A DNA stretch of 64,000 nt. Origin: Dicaeum eximium (lineage: Eukaryota; Chordata; Aves; Passeriformes; Dicaeidae). The stretch spans positions 2,136,377 to 2,200,376 of the forward strand of contig VWZP01010273.1 of NCBI GenBank assembly GCA_013396995.1, read 5' to 3'. The notes under the pieces were generated by a model, which saw nothing but the letters and a program-made list of their open reading frames with translations, did no database searches and was not told the DNA's origin. Position numbers and translations under genes: made by a program. Of the stretch, positions 62,301-64,000 are shown piece after piece. Positions within the stretch are counted from its first letter, which is position 1. Each line of letters opens with the position of its first letter.

Positions 62301-63878
62301 CAGGACACTGCCCGCATCCAGAAGTGAAGGATCTCATGTCATTGCTTCCTCAAGCTCCACAAGTCAGGAATCACTCCTGCACCACTTTGAAAGTAGTACT
62401 GATGTTGCCCTTTGAGGATGCCCAGTGCATGTGAGTAATGCTTTGCTCCTAGGCAGTGACAGCAAGCTGAGGTCATTCACAAAGTCCTCACAAGTCCAAT
62501 GGGAGACTGTGTAGAATCTCAAATTAATTCAAGGATTTCTGACAAAGAGTTTTAATGGGAAGTTTTGATTTGCCATCCTTAGCACCATAATTAGTACCTA
62601 ATTTATTTCATGCTCAGCTTAGTCCAACTAGTTGTAGTTTCAGCTAAAGTCTTAATTAAATCCAAAGTTAGCCTTACCAGGGTCAAATGTATAAATGTGA
62701 GATGTTCTTTTTGATAATAAGGTGTGTCAACACAATGTACCTAGGGGCAGCCTGTACTTTTCCCACGTGTGTGCCAATGCCAAATTCAAAGGGAGCTCCT
62801 TGTTCCCTCTTCGTCTGTCTTCTAGAACTCAACTGATTCAAACATCTGTCCAGGGGAAGGCAAACAAAAAGAAGTTACAAAGCAGAAAAAGCTGCTCTGG
62901 GAGCAGGACAGTATGTCATCTCTGAAAAGCAAGGAAAGTGAACTCTGGCAAGAAAAGAGGAGGTTTGTGTTAACCCTAAGCATTTTGTAACCCTGTGGAG
63001 CTTTGTGTTCTGTTGGCTTCTGGGATGTCACACATGCCCACAATTGATGCTGGAGCACCAGCACCTGCTGGGGTCCGTACAGTACATCCTGACCAATATT
63101 CGCTGGCCCCGCAGACCGATGCACGTGTGGCAGTGCACAGTGCTGGCTGTGCCTATCAGAAGGCTTGTCTTTTCTTTGGATGGCTTTGCCAAGAGGCTGT
63201 CACAGCAAGCAGATCAGACCTTAGACATCTCTGTACATCACTGCACTGTGTCTTGTGTACATTTCATGAGCCATCTGAAGGACTAAAGGAGCAGTAGCTG
63301 TTTTCACTCAGAACCTGTGTGAAATTGCCTGGCTATCTCAGAAATGCCATGCCAAATCTTGGTGGTGGTGTTTGAAGTCCTGGACTTTCCTCAGCTGCTA
63401 ATTAACAGGTTTCACAAAAGAGAAGAGGCATCTGATGATGCTGAGCAGTGTACAGAGAACGATTAAAGCTTTTTTTCTGTCAAAGAAGCCCTTTTCTATA
63501 AATCCAAAATGATCTTCAGCACATCCAAGTGGCAATTTGAGGTAGCAGGAAGACTTTGACTATTTGGAGACAAACTTGTTAATTCATTCAGGTTTTCTCA
63601 TTGCTTTGTCATTGCAAAATTGACACAATAACAAAGATCTTTTTTGTGAAAAACAGATTGATATTCAAAAGTCTGATTTAGCCATTATATTCTAGGTGAC
63701 ATTTTTCCTGGCTTTATTTATACATTGTGACTTATTTTTATTGGCAGTGGAAATAAAATGCTCTCAGGATACCCAGAGACTGGTATCTTGAAAGGAGGAA
63801 GTGAACAGGAGCACCATATGCCAGTGATGGAGCGCAGCTCACCTGCCAGACTGAATCTGCCACTGACTCAGGATGAGA
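5220..63878 (+). CDS. LIMCH1: LIMCH1, partial spliced coding region (27 exons, both ends outside window)
   Basis: This entry spans the whole gene model; the exons are listed separately. LIMCH1 is an actin-associated scaffold reported to bind and activate non-muscle myosin II and to support stress fibres and focal adhesions. In order, the visible protein has the C-terminal half of a CH domain, a Ser-rich linker, a repeat-bearing block of seven optional exons, a conserved central region with a coiled coil, a variable linker, and a second highly charged coiled coil. The N-terminal half of the CH domain and the C-terminal LIM domain are not in the window. Exon lengths sum to 4,624 nt and the phase of all 26 junctions agrees, which strongly supports one transcript. 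LMO7 is the paralogue to exclude; the linker and coiled-coil sequences match LIMCH1 as I recall it from human. Confidence 0.95.
5327..8338 (+). other. Intron with a CR1 fragment
   Basis: Contains the CR1 3' end at 5583-5681 and a T-rich tract (about 8263-8320) that forms the polypyrimidine tract of the next acceptor. Nothing else is recognised. Confidence 0.8.
5583..5681 (+). mobile_element. CR1 LINE, truncated 3' end
   Basis: The block running from GGACTTGGACTTGATCCTT to TTCTGTGATTTTGTG is the characteristic 3' end of chicken-repeat-1 LINEs, which end in short ATTCTGTG-type repeats rather than poly(A). The copy is 5'-truncated and non-coding. CR1 is the dominant avian LINE and is one of the main reasons for calling the organism a bird. 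Confidence 0.85.
8339..8369 (+). CDS. LIMCH1: LIMCH1 31-nt microexon: CH domain (NTDYSRKLKN)
   Basis: The exon is 31 nt and flanked by a T-rich tract plus accag and by a consensus gtaagt donor. It completes the split Lys codon (AA|G) and then reads NTDYSRKLKN. Human LIMCH1 as I recall it has SLDYSRKLKN at the same place, so this exon fills the gap between NRVAIK and VLVTIYW exactly. Phase is 2 in, 0 out. It is too short to be found by open-frame methods. Confidence 0.94.
8370..11207 (+). other. Intron, no recognised content
   Basis: AT-rich unique sequence with scattered short open frames on both strands (for example 9849-10190) that lack splice-phase or homology support. The 3' end is a weak polypyrimidine tract and tctgcag. 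Confidence 0.75.
11208..11318 (+). CDS. LIMCH1: LIMCH1 exon: end of CH domain ([14 protein letters not shown]...)
   Basis: The exon has 37 complete codons, phase 0 to 0. It reads [20 protein letters not shown] and then STLNLKEFEGFLAQMRK. It supplies the last CH helix ([11 protein letters not shown], with the conserved Trp) and the start of the linker. Acceptor is tctgcag, donor AAG|gtatct. The sequence is almost identical to the human form as I remember it (GTTLNLKEFEGLLAQMRK). Confidence 0.96.
11319..15816 (+). other. Intron with a possible conserved non-coding block
   Basis: No exon is seen. The section around 14300-15470 is different in texture: evenly mixed composition, several TAAT-type homeodomain-like cores (ACTAATTAGGC, TTAATTAGGAATTAAT) and no simple repeat. 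That is how avian conserved non-coding elements often look. A GC-richer patch at about 11990-12330 is unexplained. Confidence 0.6.
15817..16012 (+). CDS. LIMCH1: LIMCH1 exon: Ser/Asp-rich linker (SPKRSIRDSGYIDCW...)
   Basis: The exon starts ETEDVESPKRSIRDSG, continues [20 protein letters not shown] and ends with DSFDSLDSFGSRSQQTPSPD then VVLRGSSDG. It is 196 nt, phase 0 in and 1 out at GATG|gtaagt. It is nearly identical to human LIMCH1 and is diagnostic against LMO7. The many SP/TP and RSxS-like sites are typical of a phosphorylated, disordered linker; that function is inference. Confidence 0.97.
16751..16811. repeat. 24-bp tandem repeat, about 2.5 copies
   Basis: A unit beginning GGATGCATGATTGAGGATG recurs at 16754, 16778 and (partial) 16802 with a constant 24-bp spacing and a few substitutions. 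It is intronic with no evident function. Confidence 0.85.
17740..17816 (+). mobile_element. CR1 LINE, truncated 3' end
   Basis: The stretch GTATTGGACTCAATGATC..., then CTTTTCCAACCTAAAC and TCTGTGATTCTATATG, matches the standard CR1 3' tail (TTGGACT-GATGATCT-AGAGGTC-TTCCAACC-ATTCTATG). Short and degraded. Confidence 0.85.
20289..20538 (+). CDS. LIMCH1: LIMCH1 exon: linker with first DDMLARR repeat motif
   Basis: The exon reads GRGSDSETDLPHRKMPDVKK, then DDMLARRTSHGEPKSAVPFN, QYLPNKSNQTFYVPAPLRKK and KAEREEYRKSWSTATSPLGD. It is very close to human LIMCH1. It is 250 nt, phase 1 in, 2 out at TTCAG|gtaatg. The PDVKKDDMLARR motif at 20333-20368 is the first of six similar motifs in this gene. Its phase-2 end is what allows the following seven exons to be included or skipped together. 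Confidence 0.97.
20539..21265 (+). other. Intron with TA-rich microsatellite
   Basis: Holds an alternating-purine/pyrimidine TATATG-type repeat at about 20741-20806; otherwise unremarkable. Confidence 0.8.
20741..20806. repeat. (TATATG)n/(TACATA)n microsatellite
   Basis: Imperfect repeats of TATATG, TATACA and GTATATG alternate over about 65 bp. The sequence is largely self-complementary, so it can form hairpins. Confidence 0.9.
21266..21535 (+). CDS. LIMCH1: LIMCH1 optional exon 1 of 7 (SKPQPETIEELN...AAQRYGR)
   Basis: The exon has 270 nt, phase 2 to 2. It reads SKPQPETIEELNETSG through VNQSEEDSIDQSPS to VEEIRKLRRLEQAGIKVMSA and AQRYGR. Acceptor is aatag, donor GGCAG|gttagc. It is acidic and Ser-rich, then ends in a short basic helix-like segment (EEIRKLRRLEQAGIKV). 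It lacks the DDMLARR motif. Length divisible by three and symmetric phase make it cleanly skippable. It is absent from the canonical human protein that I remember; I believe longer mammalian isoforms have similar exons but cannot check. Confidence 0.85.
21536..25991 (+). other. Intron, nothing recognised
   Basis: A 4.5-kb AT-rich intron. Contains GTAGTAATGTAGTAA-type short repetition near 22750-22798 and pyrimidine-rich stretches near 23400-23490. Open frames here show no splice or homology support. Confidence 0.75.
25992..26282 (+). CDS. LIMCH1: LIMCH1 optional exon 2 of 7 (repeat motif PDLEKDDFATRR)
   Basis: The exon is 291 nt, phase 2 to 2, with acceptor gtgtcag, split Ser codon AG|T and donor GCAAG|gtgtgc. 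It reads SKKPVCEDIGSTPDI, then MTHYQGKDSGSEDEAASR, PDLEKDDFATRRARM and HVVPFNSFLAGPYASKEK. The motif at 26116-26151 and the following VPFNSFL parallel PDVKKDDMLARR...VPFNQYL in the exon at 20289, so the two exons look like duplicates. The open frame continues upstream of the acceptor, but that part looks intronic. Confidence 0.88.
26283..27529 (+). other. Intron, nothing recognised
   Basis: Unique AT-rich sequence. The acceptor end has triple tandem AG dinucleotides (see the next exon). Confidence 0.75.
27530..27784 (+). CDS. LIMCH1: LIMCH1 optional exon 3 of 7 (degenerate repeat motif plus W..L motif)
   Basis: The exon is 255 nt, phase 2 to 2, donor CCCAG|gtatgg. It reads RVHMASVRQTVTSKEN, QNEKTESEEEQQVKELDNER, DDLAKQKSQSILPQLQED and FVNASITKADLETWKRLKL. 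The motif at 27639-27674 (LDNERDDLAKQK) is the most diverged of the six. The start is chosen at ttag|AAGAAG because it preserves phase and keeps the frame open; acceptors 3 and 6 nt later are also in frame. The acceptor's polypyrimidine tract is poor, so the start is less certain than the rest. Confidence 0.82.
27785..29108 (+). other. Intron with TA-rich repeat
   Basis: Contains a degenerate GTATATATGAG-type repeat at about 28750-28812. No exon is seen. Confidence 0.75.
28750..28812. repeat. TA-rich low-complexity repeat
   Basis: TATATA blocks separated by GAGG/GTGTG over ~60 bp, with a partial duplication of ATGAGGTATATATA. Confidence 0.8.
29109..29453 (+). CDS. LIMCH1: LIMCH1 optional exon 4 of 7 (repeat motif HDDFAVRR plus W..L motif)
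   Basis: The longest of the seven: 345 nt, phase 2 to 2, acceptor gaccag with split Ser AG|T, donor TCCAG|gtattt. It reads SEEDFRCSSSTLPPTDTTVK, AIAHDDFAVRRTRANKKAGN, FVHFGPVTEIDQQKWDKL and a Ser/Glu-rich tail ending EVSEPENESR. The acidic/basic motif is at 29164-29199. A second motif, F-V-x(4-5)-[IV]-T-x-x-D-x(3)-W-x-x-L, is shared with the exon at 27530, implying those two are duplicates. Confidence 0.87.
29454..30137 (+). other. Intron, nothing recognised
   Basis: A 684-bp T-rich intron without repeats or extra exon candidates. Confidence 0.8.
30138..30464 (+). CDS. LIMCH1: LIMCH1 optional exon 5 of 7 (repeat motif PDIERDDMLVRR)
   Basis: The exon is 327 nt, phase 2 to 2, acceptor tcactag with split Ser AG|T, donor GAAAG|gtcaga (weaker than consensus). 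It reads SEGEVKSGTDDSCRRIPSPV, SEQQTPWSLSKQQESTKEEC, LPDIERDDMLVRRMGTFLRR and a Gln-rich stretch LLQQQQEEAV. The motif at 30286-30321 plus GTFLRR matches DDMLARRTRAFLKQ in the next exon closely, so this pair looks like the most recent duplication. Confidence 0.88.
30465..31019 (+). other. Intron, nothing recognised
   Basis: A 555-bp intron with no repeat. The open frame at 30685-30933 lacks any coding signature. Confidence 0.8.
31020..31253 (+). CDS. LIMCH1: LIMCH1 optional exon 6 of 7 (repeat motif PDPQRDDMLARR)
   Basis: The exon is 234 nt, phase 2 to 2, acceptor tgagcag with split Ser AG|T, donor ACAAG|gtaaga. It reads STVTQEESQEQLEIPQPQSD, MKFPDPQRDDMLARRTRAFL and KQFLPMPFSKQQNKQGTATE. 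The motif is at 31102-31137. It shares DDMLxRR-x-x-x-FL with the preceding exon and a PF-type segment with the exons at 20289 and 25992. Confidence 0.9.
31254..32196 (+). other. Intron, nothing recognised
   Basis: A 943-bp unique intron. The open frame at 31613-31876 is not supported by splice sites of the right phase. Confidence 0.8.
32197..32442 (+). CDS. LIMCH1: LIMCH1 optional exon 7 of 7 (acidic, Pro/Gln-rich, no repeat motif)
   Basis: The exon is 246 nt, phase 2 to 2, acceptor ctcactcag and donor CAAAC|gtgagc. It reads RPEKYPQVHTSSSGKPAIEP, EEPPQEQWQGQED-like acidic sequence and TSKLQEVPEENKTEALSSKD. It has no DDMLARR motif and no recognised domain. Support comes from good splice sites, an open frame that closes just past the donor, and exact phase. 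It would join to the 36-nt exon at 33554 through a Thr codon (AC|A). Confidence 0.83.
32443..33553 (+). other. Intron with strand-asymmetric A/C-rich tract
   Basis: Contains the A/C-rich low-complexity tract at 32921-33120. Otherwise nothing is recognised. Confidence 0.8.
32921..33120. repeat. A/C-rich low-complexity tract, (CAAA)n-like
   Basis: About 200 bp made almost only of A and C on the + strand, with CAAAC, CCAAAA and CAACC units. It creates spurious Lys/Asn/Gln-rich (+) and Phe/Cys/Trp-rich (-) open frames, which are not genes. Confidence 0.85.
33554..33589 (+). CDS. LIMCH1: LIMCH1 36-nt microexon (FGPRTAVSDDAE)
   Basis: The exon is 36 nt with acceptor cttgtag and donor GCAGA|gtaagt. 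It reads FGPRTAVSDDAE, matching YGPRTPVSDDAE of human LIMCH1 as I recall it. In human it directly follows PFR; here exon 5 (ending AG) joined to this exon's first base A gives the same PFR-FGPRT junction. Phase is 2 in, 2 out. Confidence 0.95.
33590..36885 (+). other. Intron with a GGGGA-rich patch
   Basis: A 3.3-kb AT-rich intron. A purine run (GGGAGGGGAGGAAAGGGGAG) lies at about 36364-36394 and a T-run near 36086. No exon is seen. Confidence 0.75.
36886..37012 (+). CDS. LIMCH1: LIMCH1 exon: SMFDMRCEEE region
   Basis: The exon is 127 nt, phase 2 in, 0 out, acceptor tgtttag, donor CAAGAT|gtgagt. It reads SMSMFDMRCEEEAVAQPHSK, then ARHEKLQNINNQLKEDETRW and QD. It corresponds closely to the human segment with SMFDMRCEEE, QPHSRAR and INNQLREED. 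This begins the conserved central region shared by LIMCH1 and LMO7, predicted to be helical. Confidence 0.96.
37013..39783 (+). other. Intron with (AAAC)n and an unexplained segment
   Basis: An (AAAC)n microsatellite lies at 37664-37690. The segment 38890-39660 is less AT-rich and has a worn look, as from an old insertion, but I could not identify it. Confidence 0.65.
37664..37690. repeat. (AAAC)n microsatellite
   Basis: Consecutive AAAC units followed by an A/C-rich tail to about 37712. Confidence 0.9.
39784..39938 (+). CDS. LIMCH1: LIMCH1 exon: [22 protein letters not shown]
   Basis: The exon is 155 nt, phase 0 in, 2 out, acceptor tcacag, donor GAGAA|gtacgt. It reads [40 protein letters not shown] and SIKTYREIVEE. 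It is nearly identical to human, with one residue fewer in the LLAGDG loop. It is strongly basic at the start, then a coiled-coil helix. SRRRSAS is a good basophilic-kinase site (inference). Confidence 0.97.
40128..40527 (+). CDS. LIMCH1: LIMCH1 exon: first coiled coil and PKPYSQPKN linker
   Basis: The exon is 400 nt, phase 2 in, 0 out, acceptor cttgcag, donor TTTAAG|gtagga. It reads ERRERELHEAYKNAKTQEEA, ESILQQYTERFTISEAVLER, LQMPKILERSHSVEPNS, YLRQQSLPAPKFTAT and KAVPMLTPKPYSQPKNTQEV. It ends the central coiled coil and starts a Ser/Thr/Pro linker. It is colinear with human. The intron before it is only 189 bp. A 109-aa antisense frame here is a shadow. Confidence 0.97.
40528..43778 (+). 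other. Intron, nothing recognised
   Basis: A 3.25-kb intron. A GC-richer patch at about 42730-43000 has open frames on both strands but no usable splice sites and no resemblance that I know. Confidence 0.7.
43779..44000 (+). CDS. LIMCH1: LIMCH1 exon: VDGKVSMNGENV linker
   Basis: The exon is 222 nt (74 codons), phase 0 to 0, acceptor ttctgcag, donor CCAACA|gtaaga. It starts VDGKVSMNGENVNGMEEKDK and continues ECTTVIFTPSPTRSLKFDGV and ARGDKPLVELKKDPPSVELS. Human VDGKVSVNGETV, EEKEREC, FEGVAR and LELK align along its length. Fast-evolving, disordered linker. Confidence 0.95.
44001..53263 (+). other. Large 9.3-kb intron with possible conserved non-coding and GC-rich patches
   Basis: One ambiguous base (n) is at 44284. 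Around 44285-44620 the sequence is TAAT-rich and evenly mixed, resembling a conserved non-coding element. Around 51780-52160 it is unusually GC-rich with an acceptor-like ttttccttgcag at 52060 and an open frame to TAA at 52151, but no supported exon. Several open frames (for example 45604-46011 and 49012-49362) lack coding evidence. Confidence 0.65.
53264..53357 (+). CDS. LIMCH1: LIMCH1 probable exon: Ala/Pro/Ser-rich linker (ASPVELDGAAS...)
   Basis: The exon is 94 nt, phase 0 in, 1 out. It reads ASPVELDGAASLQAEPSPSS then AAPAPLECPSP. The acceptor is strong (cctctctctag) and the donor CCCCAG|gtgggt. The previous exon ends in phase 0 and the next begins in phase 1, so a phase 0-to-1 exon is needed between them, and this is the best candidate. 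Sequence similarity to mammals is not obvious. It is GC-rich, and a 43-bp tandem repeat begins at its donor. Confidence 0.65.
53358..53486. repeat. 43-bp tandem repeat, three copies, containing splice-donor-like sites
   Basis: Copies start at 53358, 53401 and 53444; the first two are identical and the third diverges in its last third. Each unit begins GTGGGTGTGCTGCTGCCCTC and copies 1 and 2 end in TGTCCCCAG, so each boundary recreates the exon's CCCCAG|GTGGGT donor. All three forward frames stay open across it, producing spurious overlapping open frames. Confidence 0.95.
53626..53790 (+). mobile_element. CR1 LINE, truncated 3' end
   Basis: Recognised from GGAGGTTTTTCAGGTGCAGC, GGACTAGATGGCCTA, GAGGTCCTTTCCAGCCTGG and TTCTGTCATTCTGTGG, the usual order at CR1 3' ends. 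Non-coding fragment. Confidence 0.88.
55773..55939 (+). CDS. LIMCH1: LIMCH1 exon: CSSPVVKRLEFLPSP linker
   Basis: The exon is 167 nt, phase 1 in, 0 out, acceptor ctgtttag, donor CAGGAG|gtatgt. It reads DQKQFKSTAACSSPVVKRLE, FLPSPVPSEETALSKKDVKK and AETEQQKEAELLPTQE. Human has [20 protein letters not shown] followed by an acidic EEKDQKKPE stretch, which aligns. The first Asp uses a G from the preceding exon, which supports the 53264 model. Confidence 0.9.
55940..56597 (+). other. Intron, nothing recognised
   Basis: A 658-bp unique intron ending in a T-rich tract and tgaacag. Confidence 0.8.
56598..56703 (+). CDS. LIMCH1: LIMCH1 exon: VIKAKALEEKGSVVLPFLKK
   Basis: The exon is 106 nt, phase 0 in, 1 out, donor CTACAAG|gtgagc. 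It reads VIKAKALEEKGSVVLPFLKK and then LPETSQVMLHNSGLQ. Human [20 protein letters not shown] and MPEANQLHLPNLNSQ align over the full length. The longer open frame that continues to 56978 reads into the intron and is not coding. Confidence 0.92.
56704..58204 (+). other. Intron with a long CR1 fragment
   Basis: Contains the best-preserved CR1 fragment of the window (57428-57695). Near 58080-58200 composition rises in GC ahead of the cassette exon. Confidence 0.8.
57428..57695 (+). mobile_element. CR1 LINE 3' fragment, about 270 bp
   Basis: Covers the CR1 tail from AGTGATAGGACAAGGAATAA through GATTAGATATTAGGAAGAAA, TTCTTTACAATGAG, CCAGGCCATGGCAGGGG and ACTAGATGATCTTTAAGGTT to CACTCTATGATTG. These are the canonical CR1 landmarks in order. 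It is the end of the ORF2/3' UTR region with no intact reading frame. Confidence 0.92.
58205..58279 (+). CDS. LIMCH1: LIMCH1 probable 75-nt cassette exon (EPPRGAMVPLRVRNHWRRSQ)
   Basis: The exon is 75 nt, phase 1 to 1, acceptor cgcctgcag, donor CAGTCAG|gtaaat. It adds 25 residues: EPPRGAMVPLRVRNHWRRSQ then FFSQS. The segment is strongly basic with aromatic residues, and is GC- and CpG-rich inside an AT-rich intron. Skipping it joins CAAG to CT (Gln-Ala-Asp-Ser), which matches the human Gln-Val-Asp-Ser junction, so inclusion is optional. I do not recall this peptide in the canonical human protein. Confidence 0.68.
58280..58992 (+). other. Intron, nothing recognised
   Basis: A 713-bp unique AT-rich intron ending in a T-rich tract and aatag. 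Confidence 0.8.
58993..59021 (+). CDS. LIMCH1: LIMCH1 29-nt microexon (ADSDTGEKSN)
   Basis: The exon is 29 nt, phase 1 in, 0 out, acceptor ttttttaatag, donor TCAAAT|gtgagt. It reads ADSDTGEKSN, aligning with VDSPSSEKSP that precedes the FWAWDPEEE segment in human. Acidic/Ser-rich hinge before the second coiled coil. Confidence 0.85.
59022..60008 (+). other. Intron, nothing recognised
   Basis: A 987-bp unique intron. A short open frame at 59283-59486 lacks support. Confidence 0.8.
60009..60092 (+). CDS. LIMCH1: LIMCH1 exon: RFNFWSWDPEEERKRQERWQ
   Basis: The exon has 28 codons, phase 0 to 0, acceptor tcacctaag, donor CTTCAG|gtaggg. It reads RFNFWSWDPEEERKRQERWQ then HEQERLLQ. It is almost identical to human [20 protein letters not shown]. 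It starts the second, highly charged coiled coil of LIMCH1/LMO7. Confidence 0.96.
60342..60434 (+). CDS. LIMCH1: LIMCH1 exon: coiled coil (EKYQKEQYKLKEEWEKAQRE)
   Basis: The exon has 31 codons, phase 0 to 0, acceptor catgtacag, donor GAGGAG|gtataa. It reads EKYQKEQYKLKEEWEKAQRE then VEEEERRYYEE and continues the coiled coil. Near-identical to human. Confidence 0.97.
60435..61378 (+). other. Intron, nothing recognised
   Basis: A 944-bp unique intron ending in a long pyrimidine tract and ttcttcag. Confidence 0.8.
61379..61483 (+). CDS. LIMCH1: LIMCH1 exon: [16 protein letters not shown]
   Basis: The exon has 35 codons, phase 0 to 0, donor ACAGTG|gtgagt. It reads [20 protein letters not shown] then LLSSSSSTTEGNKTV. 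It ends the coiled coil and opens a Ser-rich linker. Human [20 protein letters not shown] and the STSSSMTEG stretch align. Confidence 0.97.
61484..62825 (+). other. Intron, nothing recognised
   Basis: A 1.34-kb intron. Overlapping open frames at 62076-62434 lack phase-compatible splice sites. Confidence 0.75.
62826..62962 (+). CDS. LIMCH1: LIMCH1 exon: charged linker (NSTDSNICPGEGKQKE...)
   Basis: The exon is 137 nt, phase 0 in, 2 out, acceptor tcttctag, donor AGGAG|gtttgt. It reads NSTDSNICPGEGKQKEVTKQ, KKLLWEQDSMSSLKSKESEL and WQEKRR. Human [20 protein letters not shown] through SDRLEEKGSL aligns loosely. Lys/Glu-rich, no known domain. Confidence 0.9.
62963..63747 (+). other. Intron, nothing recognised
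   Basis: A 785-bp unique intron. Overlapping open frames at 62995-63297 are not supported. Confidence 0.75.
63748..63878 (+). CDS. LIMCH1: LIMCH1 exon: linker toward the LIM domain (SGNKMLSGYPETG...)
   Basis: The exon is 131 nt, phase 2 in, 1 out, acceptor attggcag with split Ser AG|T, donor GATGAGA|gtaaga. It reads SGNKMLSGYPETGILKGGSE, QEHHMPVMERSSPARLNLPL and TQDE. Human [20 protein letters not shown] aligns at the start. It is the last exon visible; the zinc-binding LIM exons are beyond the right edge. Confidence 0.88.
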
Positions 63879-64000
63879 GTAAGACTCTTTCTATGCATAT
63901 GTTCTTCTCCAGATAGAAATCAGGCAGAAATCTAACTCAAAGGAATTCGGAAATTGACAGTACACACATATCTTCAAAACTGGAATGTTTTAGACTAAAA
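63879..64000 (+). other. Start of the next LIMCH1 intron
   Basis: AT-rich sequence after the gtaaga donor; nothing else visible. Confidence 0.85.

Overview
The window is vertebrate nuclear DNA, almost certainly from a bird. It is AT-rich, with small exons in long introns and GT-AG splice sites. It carries truncated 3' ends of CR1 LINEs and one antisense solo LTR, and has few other repeats. All the coding sequence I can support belongs to one + strand gene, LIMCH1 (LIM and calponin-homology domains 1), the paralogue of LMO7. The assignment rests on near-identity to the human LIMCH1 sequence as I remember it, for example [37 protein letters not shown] and the WDPEEER segment; no database was searched.

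I assembled 27 exons from 5220 to 63878. They total 4,624 nt (about 1,541 codons), and every exon-exon junction keeps the reading frame. The gene is cut at both ends: the first half of the calponin-homology (CH) domain lies upstream, and the C-terminal LIM domain lies downstream.

Layout: 1-5219 is intron with a hexanucleotide microsatellite and an antisense solo LTR. 5220-11318 holds three exons for the C-terminal half of the CH domain, one of them a 31-nt microexon. 15817-20538 holds two Ser-rich linker exons. 21266-32442 holds seven consecutive exons, each a multiple of 3 nt long and all in the same phase. Together they add 656 codons, and five of them carry a repeated acidic/basic motif that also occurs in exon 5. 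Skipping all seven restores the arrangement of the shorter protein known in mammals. 33554-40527 holds the conserved central region and first coiled coil. 43779-59021 holds fast-evolving linker exons, including a 9.3-kb intron, an exon whose donor site is tandemly repeated, and a 75-nt GC-rich cassette exon. 60009-63878 holds the second charged coiled coil and the start of the linker to the LIM domain.

LIMCH1 is known as an actin/stress-fibre-associated protein that binds and activates non-muscle myosin II. The CH half, coiled coils and distal LIM domain act as one scaffold. The seven-exon block would lengthen the linker between the CH domain and the first coiled coil with repeated short motifs. 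I found no second gene, RNA gene, CpG-island promoter, CRISPR or prokaryotic feature. Other long open frames are chance or antisense shadows.
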